Shown in pieces: positions 1 to 6,507 of a DNA stretch of 7,613 nucleotides; position 1 is the first letter of the stretch; the number at the start of each line of letters is the position of its first letter. Source of the DNA: CAYNYI01 sp964401455 (GTDB taxonomy: Bacteria; Fibrobacterota; OXYB2-FULL-49-7; CAYNYI01); the NCBI GenBank assembly GCA_964401455.1, contig CAYNYI010000120.1, positions 1 through 7,613 of the forward strand, written 5' to 3'. The translations under genes and the position numbers were made by a program. Under the pieces are notes generated by a model. That model was given only the letters and a program-made list of their open reading frames with translations. It did no database searches and had not been told where the DNA came from.

Positions 1-1096
1 AATTCATAAAATATTCAATATGGAGAAGGGCGAAGGATTGTCTAAATATTTAAAAGGTGAATGCGGCTACCGCGAAGTTCTTAAGCCTACCGGGTACGAA
101 AATCTTTTTATAATTTCGGCGGGCCAACGCCCGGACAATCCTACCGAGCTGCTTGGCTCAGAAAGAATGACTAAGCTTATAGATGAAGTCCGGAGAGATT
201 TTGATATTGTCATTTTTGATTCTCCCGCCGTACTGCCTGTCTCTGATGCTCTGTTACTGGCGCCGCATGTTGCCGCCGTTATGGTTGTTTTTAGGATGTT
301 CAAGACTCCCTTGAAATCCGCATCTTTTTTGCTTTCAAGCCTTAAGAAAATCAGGGCCAATGTTATAGGCGCCGTACTTAACGGTATTCCCAGTCGCGAC
401 GGTTATTATATGTATTATGGTTATTACCGTTATTATCATTATTATCACCAGTATTATTATGATTACGATTATTCCGATAAATCCAAAAGTACCGCGCTTA
501 TGAGTCTTGAGGAAAAGGTGAGGGAATTTTTTAACAGTGTGGCTCGCGAGGATTTTGGCAGGTTCAAGGATAAAATTCATTCTTTTTACGGTAAAAAATG
601 GTTTTTTGCCGTTATCTTTCTTATAATGCTAGCGGCGGGTTTTTTTATTTTCACACCGGAAGATGTAGCGTCGCAAAGACCTGACGGGAATGAACGGTTA
701 AAACAAAACGTCATGAGGGACAGCACCGGAAATCACCGGCTTTCTCAGGGAGATTCGCTTTTTATAAAACAAAATATAAGGAAAATTGTTGAAGGATGGG
801 CCTTTGCGTGGAGTAATTCACCGGTAAAACAGTTTGCCTCTTTTTATTCTGAGGATTTCAGAAACCGGATTTCACGTAAAATGGTTGCTAAATCAGATCT
901 TGACAGTAAATATCCCGATAAGAAAATGTCCGTTGACCGCTTTGAATACATTTATCTGAGCAATGATTCCGTCGCGGTTAGATTCAATCAGAGAATTATC
1001 ATAGATGACAGGATCAAACAGGTCGGAAAGATACTGGAATTCGTCAAAAGGGACGGAAATTATTTGATTACCGGAGAGAAAATTATTAAAATATAA
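1..1096 (+). CDS. BY-type protein tyrosine kinase (Wzc/CpsD family), 5'-truncated, with C-terminal TM helix and NTF2-like domain
   Basis: The gene runs in from the left edge; the first full codon is at 2 and the frame reads IHKIFN before the Met at 20. That Met is internal, because H-x-x-F followed by GLSKYLKG is the stretch that follows the Walker A' motif in BY-kinases. Walker A and A' therefore lie outside the window. Numbering from that Met, visible family marks are NLFIISAG...NPTELL (about 28-45), the Walker B-like strand DIVIFDSP (62-69) and a tyrosine cluster (129-151). BY-kinases autophosphorylate such clusters and control polymerisation and export of exopolysaccharide. In most members the protein ends there. 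Here it continues with a basic linker, a transmembrane helix (about 194-211) and a domain (about 249-358) resembling NTF2-like/Cds6 C-terminal domains (W-x-x-AWS, V-x-F-x-Q, final GEK). Kinase assignment is firm; the C-terminal fold is inferred from pattern. It is the first visible gene of an operon with the next two. Confidence 0.88.
   Translation, partial: IHKIFNMEKGEGLSKYLKGECGYREVLKPTGYENLFIISAGQRPDNPTELLGSERMTKLIDEVRRDFDIVIFDSPAVLPVSDALLLAPHVAAVMVVFRMFKTPLKSASFLLSSLKKIRANVIGAVLNGIPSRDGYYMYYGYYRYYHYYHQYYYDYDYSDKSKSTALMSLEEKVREFFNSVAREDFGRFKDKIHSFYGKKWFFAVIFLIMLAAGFFIFTPEDVASQRPDGNERLKQNVMRDSTGNHRLSQGDSLFIKQNIRKIVEGWAFAWSNSPVKQFASFYSEDFRNRISRKMVAKSDLDSKYPDKKMSVDRFEYIYLSNDSVAVRFNQRIIIDDRIKQVGKILEFVKRDGNYLITGEKIIKI
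404..472 (+). other. Tyrosine-rich cluster in the BY-kinase
   Basis: Fifteen of 23 consecutive residues are tyrosine, arranged mostly as YY pairs separated by single M, G, R or H residues. The DNA is correspondingly a TAT/TAC-rich quasi-repeat. In BY-kinases such a cluster is the autophosphorylation site and normally forms the extreme C-terminus. Here about 207 residues follow it. Confidence 0.85.
599..652 (+). other. Predicted transmembrane helix inside the kinase gene
   Basis: This codes for an uninterrupted hydrophobic run of about 18 residues (WFFAVIF...FFIF) directly preceded by GKK. It would anchor the kinase to the inner membrane and place the following 140 or so residues on the far (periplasmic) side, if the basic residues stay cytoplasmic. 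Confidence 0.8.
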
Positions 1097-1110
1097 AAAG
1101 GCTTTGTGCC

Positions 1111-1116
1111 GGAGGG
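1111..1116 (+). promoter_or_regulatory. Ribosome binding site fixing a TTG start
   Basis: GGAGGG lies 3 nt before TTG at 1120 (5 nt if only GGAG is counted). No ATG or GTG is available in frame between the preceding stop and this point. It supports TTG as the start of the SLBB/FecR/LCP gene. Confidence 0.6.
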
Positions 1117-1119
1117 CGT

Positions 1120-2709
1120 TTGAGAAATTCAGAGAAAAAATTCATTCTTATTCTTATGCCGGTTTTTCTTGCTGTAGGTTTTTATATTGTGCGGGGCAAT
1201 TTGTTCGGCCCTGAAGATAATACGGATTTCCGGAAGATCAGGGTAGCCGTTAAGGGTAATGTTGAAAGGCCGGAGCTTTTTGAGGTGGATTACGGTACAA
1301 CTTACGGGGAAGTCCTGAAAATGGCCGGAATCAACCGTTATTCTGACATTAACCACATAGAATTGGCCGAAATAGCGGAAGAAGACGATACTCTCCAGGT
1401 CGGCCAGAAAAATACTCCTGTCGGCTTTAAAAGAAGGGGGGCGGGATCCTTTGTTATAGACGCATGTGTGTTGTATTTTTTCAGCGGAGAAGTAGAGGTT
1501 TTTAAAAACGATGGCGTCCGCCTAGATCCAAAACCCGGATTGTTTTTGAATGAGGGATATGTCTTAACCACCGGAGCGAACGGGGCCGCTGAACTCAGGT
1601 TCAAAGACGGCAGCCGCTTTACCGCTTCTTCAGGCAGTAATATTAGAATCGAAAGATTGAGTATACCGGTTGACGGCGGAATAAATATGTCTCTGAAACT
1701 CAATTCCGGATATTTGTGGGGGAGAGTTCCAAAACTTACCGTCGAGAAAAAAATGTCGGTTGTTACAGAAAATGCCGAAGTCACTGTTACAGGTACGGAA
1801 TTTGAGGTAAGTTACAATGACGATTCCACAGAAGTAAAAGTACAGGAAGGCCGTGTACAGGTTACTCCCACGGCAGGAGGAAATGGTATTTCATTGGCCC
1901 GGGGGCAAAAAACGTTAATAGCCGGGGATGCCGCGGAACAGGCTCTTCAACCCGAACCGATAGGCCGTGAAGACTCTCCTCCTGAAGCGGAATTTTCCGT
2001 ATTTGAGTCAGAGATAGATGACCATTATAAAATGCTTCAGGACTATACCTTCCTTTATGTCGGTGAACCGAATTTTTACGTTGTTGTACGGCTCAAACCT
2101 CAAATCGGGAAAATCGATATTGTGCATATACCTCCGAATCTTATGGTCAGTGACTTTGTGGAGGGAGTATCTTCTTTGGACAAAGCGGCAATGTACGGCG
2201 GTATGAGATTTACTATGGCCCTTATGGAAAAAGTACTGCAGACCAAAATCGACCGCTATATGATCCAGACCAGAAGGGATGTGTCGCTTACTATAAATAT
2301 GCTCGGCGGGGTGGAGGTGACAGTTGACGCTATAGCCGCGGAAGAAATAAACCTGCCCGCGGGCAGGCAGGTACTTAACGGGTCGAGCGCTCTGAAATAT
2401 ATGAACCCCGGGATATCCGGACGCCAGGATTCTTATTCCCGGCAGGGAGATATACTTCTCGGATGCTACAGAGGCCTCAGGAGCGGGGCTATGACGCTGA
2501 ATGAGTCGAGGATAGGCCGGATATTAAGCGGTATAGATACAAATATTCCTGTATCATTCGCTATGAGAGTATATCAGATTTTTAAAAGCAGAGAAAGCTG
2601 GGATGTGACAACCAGAGTATTGCCGGGAGCGTCAGTTGTAAAAGAAGGCTCGAGTTATGTTAAACCTGCGGTCAATGAAATACAGAGATTTCTGAATGAG
2701 ATAAAATAG
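1120..2709 (+). CDS. Membrane-anchored SLBB-FecR-LCP fusion protein
   Basis: The 529-residue product starts at TTG with a Shine-Dalgarno just upstream. One N-terminal membrane helix (about 8-24) puts the rest in the periplasm. An SLBB-like segment follows (about 40-95: V-x-G-N-V-x-R-P-E-L-F-x-V and then a G-T-T-x-x-E-V-L-x-x-A-G run). Next is a FecR-type domain (about 120-270, with NEGYVLTTGANGAAELRFKDG and the TVTGTEFEV...VQEGRVQV signature). An acidic/proline linker leads to a LytR-CpsA-Psr-like domain (about 308-450), recognised by DRYMIQTRRDVSLTINMLGG and LPAGRQVLNGSSALKY. LCP proteins attach polyprenyl-linked glycopolymers to cell-surface acceptors, but here IPRD is IPPN and the usual arginine-rich segment reads YMNPGISG, so activity is doubtful. 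SLBB domains are known from Wza-type polysaccharide export proteins, which fits the adjacent kinase. It lies 23 nt after the kinase gene. Domain calls are by eye. Confidence 0.85.
   Translation: MRNSEKKFILILMPVFLAVGFYIVRGNLFGPEDNTDFRKIRVAVKGNVERPELFEVDYGTTYGEVLKMAGINRYSDINHIELAEIAEEDDTLQVGQKNTPVGFKRRGAGSFVIDACVLYFFSGEVEVFKNDGVRLDPKPGLFLNEGYVLTTGANGAAELRFKDGSRFTASSGSNIRIERLSIPVDGGINMSLKLNSGYLWGRVPKLTVEKKMSVVTENAEVTVTGTEFEVSYNDDSTEVKVQEGRVQVTPTAGGNGISLARGQKTLIAGDAAEQALQPEPIGREDSPPEAEFSVFESEIDDHYKMLQDYTFLYVGEPNFYVVVRLKPQIGKIDIVHIPPNLMVSDFVEGVSSLDKAAMYGGMRFTMALMEKVLQTKIDRYMIQTRRDVSLTINMLGGVEVTVDAIAAEEINLPAGRQVLNGSSALKYMNPGISGRQDSYSRQGDILLGCYRGLRSGAMTLNESRIGRILSGIDTNIPVSFAMRVYQIFKSRESWDVTTRVLPGASVVKEGSSYVKPAVNEIQRFLNEIK
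2352..2367. repeat. Perfect 16-bp GC-rich palindrome inside the LCP coding region
   Basis: CCTGCCCGCGGGCAGG equals its own reverse complement and is followed at once by CAGG, giving a partial tandem of the right arm. It encodes LPAGRQ in frame. The stretch is more GC-rich than its surroundings. It may be a member of a dispersed palindromic element or simply codon choice within the conserved LCP motif. Confidence 0.6.
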
Positions 2710-2740
2710 TCGGACACAGTTTTCAAAGGAGTATAACATC

Positions 2741-3334
2741 ATGCTTAAACAGGTAGAACTGGCAAATATGTTCAGGGACAGCGGGGCCTTCCTTACAGGA
2801 CACTTCCTTCTTACATCCGGGCTTCACAGTCCTCATTATTTTCAGTGTGCTAAAGTTCTTCAGTATCCTTCATACAGCGGGCTTCTGGGAAGGGATATAG
2901 CTTCAAATTTTTCCGAGGAGAATATCGATGCGGTAGTCTCTCCCGCTGTCGGTGGTATTGTTATCGGGCAGGAAGCAGGCCGTGCTCTGGATAAGCGTGC
3001 GGTATTTTCCGAAAGGTCAGATGACGGTATGGTTCTTAAACGTGGATTTTCTATTGAACCGGGTGAAAAAGTTATTATTGTAGAAGACGTACTAACTACC
3101 GGCCGTTCAATAAAAGAGGTAATTGCCATGCTTGAGAAAACAGGTTGTGATATCAGGGGTGTGGGTGTTATCGTAGATCGAAGCGGCGGGCGCGCAGAAT
3201 TTGACTATCCTCTTTTTTCTCTTTTCAAAATGGAAGTTATTACGCATCAACCTGATGAATGCCCTATTTGCAGAGAAGGTAAAATTATGCTTGAAAAGCC
3301 CGGAAGCCGAAAAGTAACCGGCGGAGAACGTTAG
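2741..3334 (+). CDS. pyrE: Orotate phosphoribosyltransferase
   Basis: This enzyme joins orotate to PRPP to make orotidine 5'-phosphate, the penultimate step of de novo UMP synthesis, in the cytoplasm. The 197-residue length is normal for PyrE. Visible marks are the substrate loop region SGLHSPHYFQCAKVLQYP (26-43), SPAVGGIVIG (68-77), FSER (89-92), LKRGF (99-103) and the PRPP-binding motif VEDVLTTGRS (114-123). A C-terminal CPIC...KPGSRK segment (174-191) is typical of the non-enterobacterial branch of the family. AAAGGAG at 2725-2731 sits 9 nt before the ATG. The gene follows the LCP fusion by 31 nt on the same strand and is probably cotranscribed. Its stop is 24 nt from the end of a convergent gene, and I see no clear hairpin terminator there. 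No key residue appears to be missing. Confidence 0.96.
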   Translation: MLKQVELANMFRDSGAFLTGHFLLTSGLHSPHYFQCAKVLQYPSYSGLLGRDIASNFSEENIDAVVSPAVGGIVIGQEAGRALDKRAVFSERSDDGMVLKRGFSIEPGEKVIIVEDVLTTGRSIKEVIAMLEKTGCDIRGVGVIVDRSGGRAEFDYPLFSLFKMEVITHQPDECPICREGKIMLEKPGSRKVTGGER

Positions 3335-3358
3335 ACGAAGGGCTGTTCACACTGTTTT

Positions 3359-3982
3359 TCAGAAATCAGGGTTTTCATCTTGCCAGACGGCTATTTTCCA
3401 TGTGTCTTCAGGACCGTAAGGGCGGACCCTGAAGACGGATATTCCGTCCTCAACGGATACTTCGGTATTTCCAGACGGCCCTGAAATGTATATGGAAAGG
3501 TCAATCCCTGTTATGCTTATCTTATATCCTTCTGGCGGTTCATGAGGTAGCCCGGAGTTAAAGGGAAGCCACTCGTTTCTCGGAGGAATAGAAAAGCTGA
3601 GAGTTATTTTTTCCGCTCGCGGACTGCTGAAGGGGCTGAACATATTTTTATGATAGAGGTGTTCTTCTTCCTTTGTCCAGTAATATTTTTTTATTCCGTC
3701 TATAAGTGAGTCTTTTTCTCCCGGGGAATACTCTCCCGGGTTATTGGGGTTTGCTTGCGGATTAATGGTGAAAATGAAATCATCGGCAATCAGATTCTCA
3801 AATAATTCAAAGTTTCTTGTATTGTATGCGGTCATCAGACCGGCAAGAAGATCTTCCGGGGATGATGATCCGGAGATTTTGCTGTTATCGGGCGGAGATG
3901 TGGGTGGAAAATACAGATCAATACATCCACAGTATGATAAAATGCAAACTACAAGTAATATTTTTGTTGAAATATTATTCAT
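3359..3982 (-). CDS. Predicted outer-membrane lipoprotein with NTF2-like domain (lipoprotein A)
   Basis: The product has 207 residues. A hydrophobic signal (about 6-17) leads to a Cys-rich end, YCGC, where Cys20 is the likely lipidated residue. The lipobox is weak, with Y at -3. Ile at +2 would favour outer-membrane sorting. A Ser/Pro-rich linker (about 26-42) follows. The body begins PEDLLAGLMTAYNTRNFELF and IADDFIF (about 42-71) and ends TWKIAVWQDENP (about 194-205). This pattern is typical of NTF2-like/SnoaL-fold proteins: helical start with AY-x-x-R, then D-D-F-x-F, then a final W-x-I strand. No catalytic residues can be assigned and the ligand is unknown. Its ATG overlaps the stop of the upstream lipoprotein gene by 8 nt (ATGAATAA), implying translational coupling. 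It is the last gene of a three-gene minus-strand operon and runs convergent to pyrE. Confidence 0.8.
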   Translation of the reverse strand: MNNISTKILLVVCILSYCGCIDLYFPPTSPPDNSKISGSSSPEDLLAGLMTAYNTRNFELFENLIADDFIFTINPQANPNNPGEYSPGEKDSLIDGIKKYYWTKEEEHLYHKNMFSPFSSPRAEKITLSFSIPPRNEWLPFNSGLPHEPPEGYKISITGIDLSIYISGPSGNTEVSVEDGISVFRVRPYGPEDTWKIAVWQDENPDF

Positions 3983-4538
3983 AAAGAAGCCTATATTTTA
4001 GTTCACCCGCCGAGGGAACGCTTGAACCGCTTATTGATGTGTCTTTCCAGGCTATCAAATGATATCCCGCGTTTATATAGGCTGTAATGAATCCGGCCCG
4101 ACCGGCGCATATAGTGTCGCTCCCCGATTTAAATAAATAAGGAGTGTTTATATATGCCGTGTCTCCGCTGTAGGCAGTTCCGGAATAATCCGCGGGTGCG
4201 GCGTAAATGTCGGGGAATTCTGCGGTAAAACTTCGCGAAAGCAGATCTAGTGCCGATTTTTCGGTTACGGTATTCCAGGATGTTAAAGAGGTGCGGTCCG
4301 GGTAGTCACACTCGAAAGTAAATAATTCCGGATCTTCGTCAGGGAATAACGGAGAAAAATTTTCAGGAGTCTCGGATGTCAGATAGCTTAGAAGACTGTC
4401 TATGGGTTCAAATTCGTTTTTGAAAATAACATTATCTTCCGAAAGAGCGGGGTCTTCGTAATCTCTCGGAGAAAACACAGAACAGGCATTAATTAAAAAA
4501 ATAAGTATTATTAAAGTGAGCTCTGTTCTACTAGTCAT
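3975..4538 (-). CDS. Predicted lipoprotein, probably NTF2-like (lipoprotein B)
   Basis: The product has 187 residues from the ATG at 4538. Signal sequence TELTLIILIFLINAC has a good lipobox (INAC, Cys19) and Ser at +2, consistent with an outer-membrane lipoprotein. The body is acidic and aromatic. It ends with a GYHLIAWKDTSISG strand followed by GELKYRLL, like the last strand of NTF2-like proteins and of the neighbouring lipoprotein A. I chose ATG 4538 because it places the signal peptide at the N-terminus and gives an 8-nt overlap with the upstream stop (ATGACTAG), matching the next junction. A competing TTG at 4592 has a better Shine-Dalgarno (AAGGAG, complement of 4598-4603, 5 nt spacing). 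It would add 18 residues and a 62-nt overlap. I do not recognise a specific function. Confidence 0.75.
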   Translation of the reverse strand: MTSRTELTLIILIFLINACSVFSPRDYEDPALSEDNVIFKNEFEPIDSLLSYLTSETPENFSPLFPDEDPELFTFECDYPDRTSLTSWNTVTEKSALDLLSRSFTAEFPDIYAAPADYSGTAYSGDTAYINTPYLFKSGSDTICAGRAGFITAYINAGYHLIAWKDTSISGSSVPSAGELKYRLLYE

Positions 4539-6507
4539 ACATGAATCGTAAAAAAGCTCTGCAGGTGAATTGCCAGTAATCTTCTTTTTCAATAACTCTC
4601 CTTACGTCTAAAAATACATCTGTTTTTCCGGCTAATGCCTTAAACTCTGTTCCGAACTCTTTTCTCACTGCTTTTTTATAAGTTTCAAAGCGGTTGTCTA
4701 TAGAAAAAAGAGTCCTCCAAAAAGCGCGGTCCTTAAATTTTTGATCAAAATTATAAGTGCTGATATTTGATGCCCTGTATTGAAAAAACGGGGTTATTAT
4801 CAGGTTTTTGATTTCCCTTACCGTATATGAAAATTTAATTCCTGAACGGTCGTTTATACCCTCTTTTTTATAATATGTTATATTCGTTTTCTCTTCTGAT
4901 GCTCCGTAATCGTCCATTGTGAAATTAAGTATGAGTGACGCAGAGTCCCCTTTCTCTGTGATTCCGGGAAAGGATAAAACGCTGTTCGCTTCCATAAGGG
5001 TTCGTATTCGGTCTGTTTCGAATGATCCGGCCTGTTCAAGAAGAGAACTGAAAATAAGATCTGTATACATAATCGTATATTTAAGATATGTATAAGAGCG
5101 GAATTTTCCGTATGAGATCCCTTCCGCTGATATTCTTAAACTATAGTCCGAGTTATCTGTGTTTCTTGCGGAATAACGTTTGTCTATATAATAGTTTCTC
5201 CTTTTTATCCTGGTTAAATTTAACCCTATTGTATCTGAAAAATGCCAGTAAGTTTTAATAGATATGGTATCGTAAAAGCTAATGTCATCCCGGTCTTTTG
5301 CGGCTGAGTAAAGCGAGTCAAGATAGTAAAAGTTGTTTCCGATTGTATAGTTATAACGGTCGCTTGATAATTTTCTTGCGACCCTTAATTTAATTTTTTC
5401 ATGGGGGTAATATTCTCCACCTGTTGAAAAAACATAGGAATTCTTTCTGTGGTCGTTCAGGTTTTGCCGGTAAAAGAGCAGGTCGGCAGGAGAACTTACT
5501 GTATCCAGGGCAGCGGTAAAGCCGCTTGCGGCGTCCAAAATACGGTTTGCGTACGAGAAAGATGAACCAAAAGAACAGCATTCTCTGTTGAAAGAAAAGG
5601 AAGCTGAACTTCTGACTCCTCTTCGTTTCTCATTCTGGAGCCTGTTGTCAGGAAAAATTTTGCCTGTTGACTCTGCTGTTAATGCCACCCCGGTTTTCAA
5701 AGAATTTGAGACAGCGCGGATCCATCCTGCAGCCAGTAGAGTATTATTCTCTCCGGCTGCGCCTTTTAAGCGTGAATTGTAATTAAGATCTTTATGCCGG
5801 AATTTGTATATGAGACTGTCGGAAAAAGGACCCGCCCGGTTTGTCCCGGAAGATCTGGTGCCGTAAGATGTTATAAGCAGGGTGTCCGAACGGTCGTTTT
5901 CCGGATTCCTGCTTTTATATTTAAATTTCGCTTTAAGTGATCTTACAGGTGAATATTCAATACCAGCTGAGCCCATTAAACCCTTTGTGCCATTTGGAAA
6001 TTCATCCGTATTATCTTTAAACCCTGTATATGGCATACCCGCTTTTAAAAGAAGGCGGATTTTTTCCCGGTTTTCAAGAAACAATCCGGCATACGGGTCT
6101 GCCCGTATGGTCCTTTTACTTCCCGTTCCCGAATAATAAGTTTCGGAATTGATGCCTCCGAAAAAATATTTTCCGGAGAGGTCTCTGCCAGTAATAAATG
6201 AAAAACGTTCGCTGTCATATCCTCTGAAAGAATTTTCACCTTTTTCCAGGGACCCGGAGAAGCGGGCTCTTAGAGGTATCTTTAGGGGTATATCCGAGTA
6301 ATCAAGACCCAGATTTCCAGAAAAATAATCCTGCAGGTCGGCAAAAGAGAGATTGATACTTAAAGAGCGCCTTTTTAAAACAGGCTGGAAAAGAGGAGGG
6401 GACGGATCCGGAAAAAGATCTGACCGGTACAAACCCTGGCAGAAAAGGGAAGGAGGGTATAAAGCCGGAAGGATCATTATACCGGTCAATAAAAGGCGAC
6501 AACGCAT
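4531..6507 (-). CDS. Predicted outer-membrane beta-barrel protein of unknown function
   Basis: The product has 658 residues. It starts with a basic/hydrophobic signal (MRCRLLLTGIMILPALYPPS, then LFCQG) and no good lipobox. The rest lacks transmembrane helices but is rich in Tyr, Ser, Arg, Asp and Asn. It shows repeated alternating polar/hydrophobic stretches of strand length separated by charged turns, for example GLDYSDIPLKIPLRARFSGS, SLKAKFKYKSR, FRSYTYLKYTIMYTDLIF and GIKFSYTVREIKNLIITPFF. It ends in an aromatic-alternating strand (YWQFTCRAFLRFMYD), although the usual final Phe is followed by MYD. Together this indicates a large outer-membrane barrel, possibly of 20 or more strands. I see no plug or TonB box, so porin, transporter or structural roles remain open. 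It is first in a three-gene operon with two lipoproteins. The ATG at 6507 has no strong Shine-Dalgarno. Confidence 0.78.
   Translation of the reverse strand: MRCRLLLTGIMILPALYPPSLFCQGLYRSDLFPDPSPPLFQPVLKRRSLSINLSFADLQDYFSGNLGLDYSDIPLKIPLRARFSGSLEKGENSFRGYDSERFSFITGRDLSGKYFFGGINSETYYSGTGSKRTIRADPYAGLFLENREKIRLLLKAGMPYTGFKDNTDEFPNGTKGLMGSAGIEYSPVRSLKAKFKYKSRNPENDRSDTLLITSYGTRSSGTNRAGPFSDSLIYKFRHKDLNYNSRLKGAAGENNTLLAAGWIRAVSNSLKTGVALTAESTGKIFPDNRLQNEKRRGVRSSASFSFNRECCSFGSSFSYANRILDAASGFTAALDTVSSPADLLFYRQNLNDHRKNSYVFSTGGEYYPHEKIKLRVARKLSSDRYNYTIGNNFYYLDSLYSAAKDRDDISFYDTISIKTYWHFSDTIGLNLTRIKRRNYYIDKRYSARNTDNSDYSLRISAEGISYGKFRSYTYLKYTIMYTDLIFSSLLEQAGSFETDRIRTLMEANSVLSFPGITEKGDSASLILNFTMDDYGASEEKTNITYYKKEGINDRSGIKFSYTVREIKNLIITPFFQYRASNISTYNFDQKFKDRAFWRTLFSIDNRFETYKKAVRKEFGTEFKALAGKTDVFLDVRRVIEKEDYWQFTCRAFLRFMYD

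Noticed and set aside
335..580. Minus-strand frame with an Ile/Val-rich run that looks like a membrane helix
   Set aside because: The Ile/Val run is simply the complement of the tyrosine codons (ATA/GTA opposite TAT/TAC) of the kinase cluster.
20..1096. Treating ATG 20 as the true start of the kinase
   Set aside because: The codons before it read IHKIFN, continuous with the conserved H-x-x-F...GLS stretch of BY-kinases, and there is no Shine-Dalgarno. The gene begins upstream of the window.
1338..1784. Minus-strand open frame of about 148 codons inside the SLBB/FecR/LCP gene
   Set aside because: It is fully contained in a gene with clear domains on the other strand, has Ser/Pro/Phe-rich composition, and has no ribosome binding site worth noting.
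3335..3358. Bidirectional terminator between convergent pyrE and lipoprotein A
   Set aside because: The 24-bp gap has a short T run but no stable hairpin next to it on either strand, so no terminator could be supported.
3719..3740. Two CTCCCGGG copies close together
   Set aside because: They fall inside the lipoprotein A coding region, at NPGEY and SPGEK, and are explained by two similar Pro-Gly-Glu codon runs. Too short to call a repeat element.
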